The notes below the pieces were generated by a model, which did no database searches, had not been told where the DNA came from, and saw nothing but the letters and a program-made list of their open reading frames with translations. A stretch of DNA of 64,000 nt. Origin: Petunia secreta (Eukaryota > Streptophyta > Magnoliopsida > Solanales > Solanaceae). Position 1 is the stretch's first letter. Every line of letters starts with the position of its first letter. This document shows positions 45,400 through 58,166 of this stretch, piece after piece. Location of the stretch: NCBI GenBank assembly GCA_029990175.1, contig JARKIP010000033.1, forward strand, positions 17,343,001 through 17,407,000, read 5' to 3'. Position numbers and translations under genes: made by a program.

Positions 45400-48300
45400 T
45401 ACAATGATTAGAACTTTTAGGCTTTAAAGATCAAGATCGAACCTGAATAGTCGAAAAGGTAAGAATACTTCTCACGCATACTGGACTCAAGCTCCCAAGT
45501 GTCCTCCTCATGAGGACGATTATTCCATCTAACACGAACCATCGGAATCTGCTTCGAACGAAGCTTCCGGATATCATGCGCTACTATAGCAACTGGAAAC
45601 TCCTCGTAAGCCAGATTCACATATAGCTGAGCAGGGTCTAATTCGATCACTTTGGAAGGATCTCGGATACACTTTCGAAGCATCGATACATGGAAAACTG
45701 GGTGAACCGGCATAGAAGCTGGCAAGTCGAGTCGATAAGCTACCTTACCAATACGCTTCTCAATACGGAAAGGGCCAATGAACCTGGGACTAAGCTTTCC
45801 TTTCCTACCAAATCTCTTTACACCTTGCATCGGTGACACTTTCAGAAATACCATGTCCCCGACCTCGAACTCTAACTCTCGGCTCCTCCTGTTCGAATAT
45901 GAAATCTGCCTACTATGGGCGGTCCGTAAACGATCCTGAATAACACGAACAACCTCAAGAGTCTGACGAACCATATCTGAACTCATCACCTCGACATCTC
46001 GAGAGTCAAACCAGCCAATAGGAGAACGACATCGACGACCGTATAAGGCCTCAAATGGTGCCATCTGAATAGAAGATTGATAGCTATTATTATAAGAGAA
46101 CTCTGCTAACACCAAATGATCATCCCAGTAACCCCCGAAGTCAAGTGCACAAGCTCTCAACATGTCTTTCAGAATTTGAATAACCCACTCGGACAGACCA
46201 TCAGTCTGAGGATGGAATGTCGTGCTAAGCTGCACCTGGGTCCCCAACTCTCTCTGAAAAGACTGCCAGAACTGAGAAGTAAACTGGGAACCACGATCTG
46301 AGATAATAGATACAGGAGTACCATGCAGCCTAACCACTTGCTCAATGAAAATCCGCGCCAGTCTCTGAGCTGAATCAGTAGTCTTTACCGGGATAAAGTG
46401 AGCTGATTTAGTCAGTCGGTCGACAATGACCCAGACTGAATCATGGCGCCGCAGGGTCTTTGGCAGACCAACTATAAAATCCATCGTGATGTGCTCCCAC
46501 TTCCACTCTGGAATGGGCAATGCCTGAGCTAGCCCTGCTGGTCTCCGGTGCTCGAACTTAACCTGCTAACAGTTCAAGCAACGAGATACATAATCAAATA
46601 CATCTCTCTTCATCCCCTTCCACTAGTATAGCTCTCGGAGGTCCTGATACATTTTTGTAATACCAGGATGAATGGAATAACGCGAGCTATGAGCTTCACC
46701 GAGAACTGACTGCCTCAAATCCCCAACATCAGGAACACAGAGTCGACCATTAAACCGAAAAATTCCATCTGAATCAAGCTCGAAGGAGGGAACTCCTCTA
46801 CTTAGGACACGACCACGCAACTCCTGCAGATGAGGATCCTCGAACTGTCTTCCCTTAATCTGACTGACTAAGGAAGACTGAGCTGAAATACACGGTAAGA
46901 CTCGACTGGAGTCTGGGAGAAGAAATCTCACGCCAAAGTCGCCAAGGGACTGCAATTCTCGAGCCAATGGTCTCATATCAGCATAAAGAAAAGCCATGCT
47001 GCCCATGGACTTCCTGCTCAAAGCATCTGCTACCACGTTCGCCTTCCCAGGATGATAATGGATAGTGAGATCATAATCTTTAATCAATTCAAGACACCTC
47101 TGCTATCGGCCGTTAAGATCTTTCTGAGAGAGAAGATACTGCAGACTCTTATGATCCGTATACACCTCACAAGGCTCGCCATAAAGGTAATGCCTCCATA
47201 TCTTCAAAGCAAAGACCACAGCTACCAATCGTGAGTTGGATAATTCTTTTCATTCGGCTTTAACTGTCTGGAAGCATAAGCAATTACCTTCCCGTGCTTC
47301 ATACGAACACAACCAAGGCCCACACGAGATGCATCACAATAAACTACGAATCCACCAGTGCCCGAAGGAAGGGATAGCACTGGAGCTGAAGTCAATAAGG
47401 CCTTAAGCTTCTGGAAGCTGGCCTCACACTTATCGGACCATCGAAACTGAACCGCCTTCTGCGTCAGGCGAGTCAGGGGAGCTGCAATAGCAGAGAACTT
47501 CTCCACAAACCTCCGATAATAACCTGCCAACCCAAGGACTCTGCGAATCTCCGTCGGAGTAGTAGGACGAGGCCATTTCTGCACTGCTTCAATCTTCTTC
47601 GGATCAACCTCGATACCTTCACTAGATACCACGTGACCCAAAAATGCTACAAAATCAAGCGAAAACTCACATTTCGAGAACTTGGCATACAACTTACGAT
47701 CACGGAGGGTCTGAAGAACCACCCTCAGATGATAATCATGCTCCTCGCGGCTACGAGAATAAATAAGAATATCATGAATGAAGATAATGACAAAGGAATC
47801 AAGGAATGGTTTAAACACCCGGTTCATGAGATCCATAAAGGCTGCAGGGGCATTAGTCAGCCCAAAAGACATAACTAGGAACTCATAATGGCCGTAACGA
47901 GTCCTAAAAGCAGACTTCGAGATATCTGACTCGCGAATCTTTAGCTGATGATAACCAGATAACAAATCGATCTAAGAAAAGAATTTGTCACCCTGCAACT
48001 GATCAAACAAATCATCAATGCGAGGCAAGGGATACTTATTCTTGATGGTGACCTTATTTAGCTGACGATAATCAATACACATCCGCATAGTCCTATCTTT
48101 CTTTTTCACGAATAGAACAGGAGCACTACACGGAGAAATACTCGGCCTAATGAACCCCTTATCAAGCAAATCTTGCAACTGCTCCTTCAGCTCTTTCAAC
48201 TCTGATGGGGCCATGCGATAAGGAGGGATAGAAATAGGCTGAGTCCCTGGCACTGTATCAATGCCAAACTCAATCTCTCGATCAGGAGGAAGTCCTGGCG

Positions 48301-48530
48301 AATCATCTGGAAACACATCAGGGAACTCCCTAACGACAGGAATAGAATCAAGAGATGGAATCTCCACGTGGTATCTCGAACCATGGCAAGATATGCTAAA
48401 CACCCTTTATCCATCATCCGTTTTGCCTCCAGGAAAGAAATAACATGCTCCCTGCGTGGCAAATAAGAGCCCTACCACACCACCGGTGCTGAACAAGGAA
48501 GAGACAACTGAAGAGACTTGGCATGACAAT
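45400..48530 (-). pseudogene. Family B Ty3/gypsy (Tekay/Del-like) pol: protease end, RT, RNase H, integrase, chromodomain
   Basis: Minus-strand order: protease end (48530-48370); RT with VREFPDVFPDD, MCIDYRQLNKVTIKNKYPLP, a TAG at 47972-47974, FRTRYGHYEFLVMSFGLTNA and the catalytic F-x-DD changed to FIHD near 47770. RNase H has VVYCDASRVGLGCV and, after a small deletion and frameshift at 47222, YHPGKANVVADALSRK. Integrase has an HHCC region carrying two TAG codons (46623, ~46567), the core aspartates in IVDRLTKSAHF and ISDRGSQF, the glutamate in DGLSEW, and KLSPRFIGPF. The end (about 45590-45430) is a chromodomain-like VRVRWNNRPHEEDTWELE. It is recognisable but inactive. A frameshift near 48360 separates protease and RT. 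Confidence 0.94.
48526..48530. repeat. Target-site duplication ACAAT, left copy, element C
   Basis: ACAAT next to LTR C1, repeated at 58162-58166 next to LTR C2. Five bases is the Ty3/gypsy norm. Confidence 0.93.
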
Positions 48531-49061
48531 TGTCACGACCCAAAATCTGGATCCGTGATGGCACCTAAATGATATTGCCTAGGCGAACCAACAGAAACAA
48601 AAATGCGGAAATAAACTGAAAGAAGAGAAACATGATGAAATATATATATAAAATTGGAATCCAACAGAAGGTAGACACCCCTGTCTACTATACCCAACAA
48701 ACACCAATGGAGCATCTATAGAGTGACTCAATCGAAATAAAATACAACAGAAGTGAAGTGGCGTCTATCTCTATACAACACTGGCGGTACGCCACCGTGG
48801 ACTGTACGGTTGGCTCACCTCAACAAAATTATAAAGCAGCCTCGAACGGTCGCTACTGTCTCGATGGCTATCTAGAAGAAGTACCTGCACATGTGGCAGA
48901 GTAAGTTATGAGCCGAAGCCCAGTAAGATCACCGACAGGCCTGCTAAATCACCCTTGCGGGACAAGTCGCAAACATGCATCGCAAGCAACTAAGCACGTC
49001 GTTTCTACGTAAATAAATAGCGCAGTCGCACATATTCACAATATAATTATCCAAGTATATA

Positions 49062-49065
<4 letters not shown>

Positions 49066-49116
<51 letters not shown>
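49066..49116. repeat. (AT)n microsatellite in LTR C1
   Basis: Uninterrupted AT run of about 25 units. The partner in C2 (55496-55550) is a few bases longer. Confidence 0.95.
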
Positions 49117-49118
<2 letters not shown>

Positions 49119-49484
49119 ATACAAGGTACATACAGATAGCATATGTCACATACACATTAAGTAAGCCAGTAGTCTCAGAATATCATACACAAGTCAAAGA
49201 GGATTATGCCCACCCAACGTAAGGCCTAGGTCAATCAAATAGTGGTTTGGAGGTCCCATCTCTACTCCCACACCGACTAACCTAAACCTACGGTAGGCTA
49301 GCAACACCGCCAACGGACGTAGGCAACAATACATTCATCACTCAATATCAGCACGCACCCTGTGCGGCTCCGTCTATAGGCCATAACGCCATTGTCAACA
49401 TAAACAACATACCAGTGACCCGTAGTCACTGTCTCAATCATAAGGAGGTAGACCAATGACCCCTAGTCGTTGTCTCATCTCGTC

Positions 49485-49712
49485 TATATACGACCACACC
49501 ACACCCCCTGTCAAGTGTGACGTGTGTCAACAATCTAGTGACCACACCACACCCCCTGTCAAGTGTGTCACATCTTAAATATCTAGTGACCACACCACAC
49601 CCCCTGTCAAGTGTGTCACATCTCAATAGTCAAGTGTCCACACCACACCCCCTGTCAAGTGTGACACATCTCATAGTATAGGCGACACCACACCCCCTGT
49701 CAAGTGTCCCTC
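49485..49712. repeat. 48-bp tandem array in LTR C1
   Basis: 'ccccctgtcaagtgtg' recurs at 49504, 49552, 49600, 49648 and 49693, giving a 48-bp period with a shorter last unit. Because 48 is a multiple of three, it stays open in one frame (CDTLDRGCGVVTR...), which I treat as chance. The C2 copy is 55924-56142. Confidence 0.92.
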
Positions 49713-50049
49713 TAACCGTATTAATATCCACGATATTAATAACAATAACAGAAATAATAACAGAAATATTAATAATGATAATATTACACAGTCACTGTAA
49801 CCAAGATTGGTTATGCTAGCTCAATGTAAAGCGGAGGTTAACCCGACGACGGTTTGGAGGTACAATCCCTACTCCCGTGTCGTCTAACCAAAGGTTACGA
49901 GGAGTCAGCACTACACAACCCGTCATGATAACCATACAAGTACCAAATTCGTACATAAGCCGGCAGAAACCTCGGCAAGACATAATCAATGATATGCCGG
50001 CAACATCCTCGGCCATATCCCCAGGTCCTTGCTATCTAATCATGACATA

Positions 50050-50255
50050 GCAAGCAATCCCACAATATAAGTCATCGCTATCTCAATGTAGCGTCTAGAC
50101 CGGCACATACCTCGGTCAACTCATGTACTCACTATTTATGATCAAATAATAGTAAGCAATCCCACAATATAATTAATCGCTATCTCAATATAGCGTCTAG
50201 ACCGGCACATACCTCGGTCAACTCATGTCTTTACTATTCATATTTAATTAATAGT
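50050..50255. repeat. ~102-bp direct repeat (2 units) in LTR C1
   Basis: 'aagcaatcccacaatataa...' to 'ctcggtcaactcatgt' repeats at 50051 and 50153. The same pair lies at about 56484-56690 in C2. Confidence 0.88.
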
Positions 50256-51735
50256 AATATACCTAGCCAACGCTAGTCAATACATATTTAACACATAGCC
50301 CTAAGCTAATCACATAAGAGTACCCGAAGCGTACTAGCATGCTGGACGTATCCACAAGCAAAGTAGAGGTCAAGTCTCACTTACCTCAAATTCTGGTTCA
50401 AAGCTAGGAAGCAATCTCCTTTCCTGCTCTTCTTGTCCTCGGGGAACTTTCCTCTAAGTCTATCAAGACAATATAGCACTCATTAGTGCTCCATTATAGA
50501 GAACTAAGCTCATATACGACTTAGGGTAAAATTACCAAAATACTCTCGGGTGGGACCGAGCCCAAAATTAATAAAATATACATTTCTGGAATCCCCACAC
50601 TCCCGTGAGTCCAAATATGCAATTAGATTTCTCATACGAGCCTTGCTCGTTGATTTTCCCCAAATCTTAAAATTTAGGATTCTAACTCATTTCCTATGAA
50701 TCAAGCTTTGATTCTCATGATATATGATATGAAATGAATTATGGAGGCTTAACTTATGATTATACACGTTTTGAACCTTCCAAAATCGCCTCCAAATCGC
50801 CTCCTTTGAATAAAAATTCGGTTTCCCAAAATCTGTCCCGAAATGACCCCTTTATAGCAGTTTTTTTTTACCACTGTAACAGCCTCTGTTCCAATAATCA
50901 TAACTTTTGATAGGAATGTCCAAATGACCTGAAACCGATGGAATTAAAACCACAACTCAAAGGGCTACAACTTTCATGTTTTGAGTTTTTCCTAATTCCT
51001 TACGGATTGGCCGAAAAATGCCATTTTTCCGGCTGCTCGCAACAGAAACAGTAGCAGAAACAGTAGTTTCGCACCAGAAAAATCCGAACTGTTTTGGGTC
51101 CAAACGGGACCCTACGAAGCTCGGAATGACCCCAAATTTTTCACACAAGTCATAAAATACTTGGGTGACATGCTCGTCCAGACGGAACTCAATTCGGACC
51201 TCCAGAACTCAAAAAGTGGGTCCCACTGCAAAGGTTCAATTTTCGACTTTCGCCAAAATAGCGAAATTTTACCAAACGACCTCGGAATCCAATTCCGAAA
51301 GTTGCTACAAGTCACAAATGACTATACGAACCTAACGGAACTTTCGGATCTCTCATCGGAGCTCATTTGCTCAAATCGAGCTCGGAAACCTCTTTTAACT
51401 CTTTTAAACTTCCGAAACGGGGACTTTATCAAAAGTCCTATCAAACGAGGTCCGTTTTCAATTTTGAAGGTTGCTACATATCATAAATGACGAGACGGAC
51501 CTAACGGTGCGCTCGGATTTTCCATCGGGGTTCGTTTACTCAAAACGACCTATCGAAACCCCAAATTCCTTTCCGGAATTTCATAAACGGATCCTTTTCT
51601 CGAAAACCTATCAAACGGACTCCGTTTTGATTCAAATTTCACGAACAGGTCATAAATGACCTAACGGAGCTTTTGAGACTATCGACATGCAGATCGAGGT
51701 CTCGATTCCCGTAACGACTATTTGAGGGTCGTTAC

Positions 51736-51774
51736 ATTCTCCCCCACTTAGACTCTCGGCCGTCCTCGGACGAG
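51736..51774 (-). promoter_or_regulatory. Polypurine tract and pre-PPT hairpin, element C
   Basis: Minus strand: CTCGTCCG-AGGA-CGGCCGAG (51755-51774), then AGTCTAAGTGGGGGAGAA, then TGTAACGACC. Compared with A/B, one stem pair changes from T-A to C-G and one pair is mismatched. Confidence 0.75.
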
Positions 51775-51851
51775 CCCAAGTCTACGGTAGGGTCCACAAA
51801 CTAGCCACGAAGCTGGCACGGATTTCGAGGACCCCTCGGTACCACCTGAAA

Positions 51852-53689
51852 TCAATAAAACTTAAAATACGAATTCAGGCTTAGAAAATATAAGGATTTC
51901 ATACCTAAATCATCGAACAAGCGCGGATGCCTCTCGCGCATCTCGAACTCAAGCTCCCAAGTAGCCTCGGCACTGGAGTGATGTCCCCACTGAACTCTCA
52001 CAAGTGGGATCACCTTCGACCTCAGCTTATGGACCCCTCTAGCTAAAATAGCAATGGGCTTTTCCGAATAAGCTAAGTCGCCATCCACCTCCACGGAAGC
52101 CATGTCGATCACATGAGATGGATCACGAATGCACTTCCGGAGCATCGACACATGAAACACTGGATGAACTGACATAGTGGGAGGCAAAGCTAGTCTATAA
52201 GCAACAGCGCCAATGCGCTCCAATATCTCAAAAGGCCCAATGAACCTAGGACTGAGCTTGCCTTTCTTCCCAAATCTCATCACACCCTTCATGGGCGACA
52301 CTCTGAGGAATACCCGGTCCCCAACCATAAACTCAAGATCCCTCCGCCTCCGATCTGCATAAGATATCTGCCGGCTCTGAGCCGTACGGAGTCGATCCTG
52401 AATAACCCGGACCTTATCCAAGGTCTGCTGCACCAAATCTGGCCCCAACATCTGGACCTCACTAGACTGAACCAACCAACGGGTGAGCGACATCTCTAAC
52501 CATACAATGCCTCAAACGGAGCCATCTGAATGGAAGCCTGATAGCTATTATTATATGCAAACTCTGCTAGCGGCAAATGACTATCCCAATGGCCTCCAAA
52601 ATCAATAGCACACGCCCTCAACATATCCTCGAGGATCTGAATAGTCCGCTCGGACTGGCCATCAGTCTGCGGATGAAATGCAGTGCTAAGATCGACCCGA
52701 GTACCCAGCTCTCTCTGGAAAGACCTCCAAAACTGAGCTGTGAAATGAGCATCTCGGTCGGATATGATAGATACCGGAGCTCCACGCAACCTCACAATCT
52801 GCTCGAGGAAAATACGAGCCAAACATCCCGAGGTATAAGTAGTCCTCACTGGAATGAAGTGAGCCGACTTAGCCAGTCGATCAACTACTACCCACACGGA
52901 ATCATGCTTGCCCGCGGTCAGCGGCAAACCAACTACGAAATCCATAGTGATCTGCTCCCACTTCCACTCGGGAATGGGCATAGACTGAGTCACCCCAGCT
53001 AGCCTCCGGTGCTCATACTTCACCTGCTGGCAATTCAAGCCCCGAGACACAAAATCAGCAACATCTCTCTTCATCCCTTTCCACCAATACAGCTCCCGAA
53101 GATCATGATACCTCTTCGCAGTATCATGATGAATGGAATATCTCGAACTATGAGCCTCTACCAAAATCATCTGCCTCAGCTCCTCAATAGCTGGAACACA
53201 AACCCGGCCGTTAAGCCGCAAGGCACCATCATCACCAATCACGAACGAGGACACTCCCCCACTCAGGACCCTGTCCCGGAGATCTCTCAGATAAGGATCC
53301 TCGAACTGCCTTTCCCGAATCTGGGAAGCTAGAGACGACTGCGACCCCACATATGCAAGCACCCGGCCTGGAACAGAATCATCAAACCGAACGCCACTAA
53401 TGGACAAAACCTGAAACTCACGAGCCAACGGCCTCATATCAGCATCAAGATAGGCAAGGCTACCCATGGACTTCCTACTCAAGGCGTCGGCTACAACGCT
53501 AAATTTCCCGAAATGATAGCGAATAGAAAACATTATAATCCCTCCAAACAATTCTGGGTCCATCACGCTACCGCTGCGCCATTCTGATCCCGCCTTCAAT
53601 ACCGATAGCCACTGACTCGACATGGCAACCCAGTGTCGCATGACAGGATACCAATAAATCAATATCCCTAGTGACGTCAAATCCGTCAT
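51852..53689 (-). pseudogene. Element C pol remnant: RNase H end, integrase, chromodomain (RT deleted)
   Basis: Minus-strand order: VVADALSRKSMGS (RNase H end), then the integrase zinc region HSSRYSIHHDTAKRY...SRGLNCQQVKYEH, in which the first cysteine of the CxxC pair is glycine. The core follows with all three acidic residues in context: VVVDRLAKSAHF, IISDRDAHF, TDGQSERTIQ. A stop near 52496 and a frameshift near 52460 follow. The GPF region KLSPRFIGPFEILERIG and chromodomain-like end (VRVQWGHHSSAEATWELE) run to 51890. RT and most of RNase H are missing: protease-like sequence joins RNase H near 53540-53600. The element could not have supplied its own RT. Confidence 0.92.
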
Positions 53690-54760
53690 ATCTAAAACCA
53701 GCGAGTCTACTAGGGACTTTACACCGCATATAAGAACATAAGCGCTGCCAATAACCCTTATTCATACATATAAAATCTCCCGATAGATATACCATCCATT
53801 TAAGGATCATCAAATAAGGGCAAATCCAATCCTTGCCCTAATAAGGGCAAACCTAGGCGATAGAAATAAATAAGCAAAACCCCGGGTTAAATAAACAACG
53901 GCACTGCGACCACAAATAGAATGCATACTTGCAATATCATCAGTAGGTGCCTCGGCACCCTGCCTGGTCATAGCATAGCCTGCACCGCTCCTCCTGAACC
54001 CTGGCATGGGCATCCTCCCAGCGCCTGGCAGCATCCACTACCTTGCGATAAGTCATGCCAATCGCAACTGTGGTGACAGCAAACTGCAACAGAGGGTTAA
54101 GACCCTCAATAAATCTCAACACCCTGTCCCTCTCGAGTGCCACCATAGCTGGCGTATAACGGGACAGCTCCAAGAACCTGGTGTCATAGGCAGACACCGA
54201 CATGCTTCTCCGCTGCAACCTCTAAAAATCTTCTCACACTCCTGAAGAAAATTATGGGCAGAACAAGTGGCAGATGTGCCATCAAACTGAGGTGGCCTGA
54301 TCTTCATAAAAGACTCAATCCTCCAAGCTACCTCCTCGGTACCCATAACCGGAATAGGAATAGCGGAACCCGGCTGAACAACATGACCCATATCCGGAGT
54401 AGCCTCATAGGTCGGCGTACTCATAACTGGAGTGGTCGGCTGAGGTGCCGATACAGGTACTGCAGCATCCCTACTAGCGGGGGCCCAATGGCTGGCCATG
54501 CCCACCAGTCTCATATACTCCTCCGAATAAATCACAACTGCGCCCGACACGATAGTAGGCAAAGATGGAAGTGGAACAGGTGCTGATGGTGTCGCTGCAG
54601 ACACCGGAGGAATAGCTGTGTCCTGCCTAACAGTTGGCGGACGACCTTTCCAGGCATTAGTAGGGGCTCGCATCTGTGCTGGTGCTGATGTACCAGCCTA
54701 CGTTCCCTGAGCGGCTACCCTGGCAGAAGATGACCTCGTCTTCCTCATCTCAGCAGATAT
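53690..54760 (-). pseudogene. Element C gag and protease remnant
   Basis: Minus strand: a start-proximal MRKTRSSSARVAA near 54750, then a proline/threonine-rich stretch, FMKIRPPQFDGTS and HNFLQECEKIF, the retrotransposon gag core. Next SVSAYDTRFLELSRY and MTYRKVVDAARRWEDAH (54218-53960). A deletion removes the zinc knuckle and joins QGAEAPTDDIAS. Protease-like IDLLVSCHATLGCH lies near 53650. Several frameshifts. Lies in order before the pol remnant. Confidence 0.82.
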
Positions 54761-54943
54761 ACGAAGGAAAAAAAGGGTCAGCACCCGTACACTACATCGC
54801 ACGACAGAGATGAAATGAAGGGAAACATTTTCCTAACATGACCTTGTAGCCCCTCGCTCATAAGTATGGTGCACAACATACCCATAAGCAAGACTCTACT
54901 CAGACACTGCTCCATTGACTCCTAGGACTCGACTTAGAACCTA

Positions 54944-54960
54944 GAGCTCTGATACCAAAC
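54944..54960 (-). other. Primer binding site, element C
   Basis: Minus strand reads GTTTGGTATCAGAGCTC directly after the LTR end, a tRNA-iMet type site. Confidence 0.88.
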
Positions 54961-55491
54961 TGTCAAGACCCAAAATCTGGATCCGTGATGGCACCTAAAC
55001 GATATTGCCTAGGCGAACCAACAGAAACAAAAATGCAGAAATAAACTGAAAGAAGAGAAACATGATGAAATATATATATAAAATTGGAATCCAACAGAAG
55101 GTAGACACCCCTGTCTACTATACCCAACAAACACCAATGGAGCATCTATAGAGTGACTCAATCGAAATAAAATACAACAGAAGTGAAGTGGAGTCTATCT
55201 CTATACAACACTGGCGGTACGCCACCGTGGACTGTACGGTTGGCTCACCTCAACAAAATAATACAGCAGCCTCGAACGGTCGCTACTGTCTCGATGGCTA
55301 TCTAGAAGAAGTACCTGCACATGTGGCAGAGTAAGTTATGAGCCGAAGCCCAGTAAGATCACCGACAGGCCCGCTAAATCACCCTTGCGGGACAAGTCGC
55401 AAACATGCATCGCAAGCAACTAAGCACGTCGTTTCTACGTAAATAAATAGCGCAGTCGCACATATTCACAATATAATTATCCAAGTATATA

Positions 55492-55552
<61 letters not shown>

Positions 55553-58161
55553 ATACAAGGTACATACAGATAGCATATGTCACATACACATTAAGTAAGC
55601 CAGTAGTCTCAGAATATCATACACAAGTCAAAGAGGATTATGCCCACCCAACGTAAGGCCTAGGTCAATCAAACAGTGGTTTGGAGGTCCCATCTCTACT
55701 CCCACGCCGACTAACCTAAACCTACGGTAGGCTAGCAACACCGCCAACGGACGTAGGCAACAATACATTAATCACTCAATATCAGCACGCACCCTGTGCG
55801 GCTCCGTCTATAGGCCATAACGCGATTGTCAACATAAACAACATACCAGTGACCCGTAGTCACTGTCTCAATCATAAGGAGGTAGACCAATGACCCGTAG
55901 TCGTTGTCTCATCTCGTCTATATACGACCACACCACACCCCCTGTCAAGTGTGTCGTGTCTCAACAATCTAGTGACCACACCACACCCCCTGTCAAGTGT
56001 GTCACATCTCAAATATCTAGTGACCACACCACACCCATTGTCAAGTGTGTCACATCTCAATAGTCAAGTGTCCACACCACACCCCCTGTCAAGTGTGACA
56101 CATCTCATAGTATAGGCGACGCCACACCCCCTGTCAAGTGTCCCTCTAACCGTATTAATATCCACGATATTAATAACAATAACAGAAATAATAACAGAAA
56201 TATTAATAACGATAATATTACACAGTCACTGTAACCAAGATTGGTTATGCTAGCTCAATGTAAAGCGGAGGTTAACCCGACGACGGTTTGGAGGTACAAT
56301 CCCTACTCCCGTGTCGTCTAACCAAGGGTTACGAGGAGTCAGCACTACACAACCCGTCATGATAACCATACAAGTACCAAATTCGTACATAAGCCGGCAG
56401 AAACCTCGGCAAGACATAATCAATGATATGCCGGCAACATCCTCGGCCATATCCCCAGGTCCTTGCTATCTAATCATGACATAGCAAGCAATCCCACAAT
56501 ATAAGTCATCGCTATCTCAATGTAGCGTCTAGACCGGCACATACCTCGGTCAACTCATGTACTCACTATTTATGATCAAATAATAGTAAGCAATCCCACA
56601 ATATAATTAATCGCTATCTCAATATAGCGTCTAGACCGGCACATACCTCGGTCAACTCATGTCTTTACTATTCATATTTAATTAATAGTAATATACCTAG
56701 CCAACGCTAGTCAATACATATTTAACACATAGCCCTAAGATAATCACATAAGAGTACCCGAAGCGTACTAGCATGCTGGACGTATCCACAAGCAAAGTAG
56801 AGGTCAAGTCTCACTTACCTCGAATTCCGGTTCAAAGCTAGGAAGCAATCTCCTTTCTTGCTCTTCTTGTCCTCGGGGAACTTTCCTCTAAGTCTATCAA
56901 GACAATATAGCACTCATTAGTGCTCCATTATAGAGAACTAAGCTCATATACGACTTAGGGTAAAATTACCAAAATACCCTCGGGTGGGACCGAGCCCAAA
57001 ATTAATAAAATATACATTTCCGGACTCCCCACACTCCCGTGAGTCCAAATATGCAATTAGATTTCTCATACGAGCCTTGCTCGTTGATTTTCCCCAAATC
57101 TTAAAATTTAGGATTCTAACTCATCTCCTATGAATCAAGCTTTGATTCTCATGATATATGATATGAAATGAGTTATGGAGGCTTACCTTATGATTATACA
57201 CGTTTTGAACCTTCCAAAATCGCCTCCAAATCGCCTCCTTTGAATAAAAATTCGGTTTCCCGAAATCTTTCCCGAAATGACCCCTTTATAGCAGTTTTTT
57301 TTACCACTGTAACAGCCTCTGTTCCAATATTCATAACTTTTGATAGGAATGTCCAAATGACCTGAAACCGATGGCACAACTCAAAGGGCTACAACTTTCA
57401 TGTTTTGAGTTTTTCCTAATTCCTTACGGATTGGCCGGAAAATGCCATTTTTCCGGCTGCTCGCAACAGAAACAGTAGCAGAAACAGCAGTTTCGCACCA
57501 GAAAAATCCGAACTGTTTTTGGTCCAAACGGGACCCTACGAAGCTCGGAATGACCCCAAATTTTGCACACAAGTCATAAAATACTTGGGTGACATGCTCG
57601 TCCAGACGGAACTCAATTCGGACCTCCAGAACTCAAAAAAGTGGGTCCCACGGCAAAGGTTCAATTTTTGACTTTCGCCAAAATAGCGAAATTTAACCAA
57701 ACGACCTCGGAATCCAATTCCGAAAGTTGCTACAAGTCACAAATGACTATACGAACCTAACGGAACTTTCGGATCTCTCATCGGAGCTTATTTGCTCAAA
57801 TCGAGCTCGGAAACCTCTTTTAACTCTTTTAAACTTCCGAAACGGGGACTTTATCAAAAGTCCTATCAAACGAGGTCCGTTTTCAATTTTGAAGGTTGCT
57901 ACATATCATAAATGACGAGACGGACCTAACGGTCCGCTCGGATTTTCCATCGAGGTTCGTTTACTCACAACGACCTATCGAAACCCCAAATTCCTTTCCG
58001 GAATTTCATAAACGGATCCTTTTCTCGAAAACCTATCAAACGGACTCCGTTTTGATTCAAATTTCACGAACAGGTCATAAATGACCTAACGGAGCTTTTG
58101 AGACTATCGACATGCAGATCGAGGTCTCGATTCCCGTAACGACTATTTGAGGGTCGTTACA
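54961..58161 (-). mobile_element. Family C LTR C2 (5' LTR)
   Basis: 3201-bp partner of C1, starting TGTAACGACC at 58161. Its inner end reads GGGTCTTGACA, one substitution from C1. The same internal repeats are present: (AT)n at 55496-55550, 48-bp array at 55924-56142, ~102-bp repeat at 56484-56690. Confidence 0.94.
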
Positions 58162-58166
58162 ACAAT
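58162..58166. repeat. Target-site duplication ACAAT, right copy, element C
   Basis: See 48526-48530. Confidence 0.93.

Larger units (their letters stand above)
48531..51735 (-). mobile_element. Family C LTR C1 (3' LTR)
   Basis: 3205-bp minus-strand LTR from TGTAACGACC at 51735 to GGGTCGTGACA at 48531. It differs from C2 by only scattered substitutions and a few small indels, indicating recent insertion. It includes an (AT)n tract, a 48-bp array and a ~102-bp direct repeat. Confidence 0.94.
48526..58166 (-). mobile_element. Element C: complete-ended, RT-deleted Ty3/gypsy insertion
   Basis: LTR-PBS-gag-pol-PPT-LTR with 5-bp duplication ACAAT on both sides. It interrupts the family B protease: the B reading stops in MDWLASCHATLDC at 58167 and resumes with HAKSLQ at 48530. 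Internal length 3.2 kb, short for a Tekay-type element because RT is deleted. Confidence 0.95.

Noticed and set aside
49438..49626. Cys-Asp-Arg repeat peptide in the element C LTR
   Set aside because: It arises from the 48-bp array (16 codons) in one frame on the non-conserved side of an LTR, with no start context.
55374..55589. Membrane-like Tyr-Ile repeat frame
   Set aside because: It is the (AT)n microsatellite translated.
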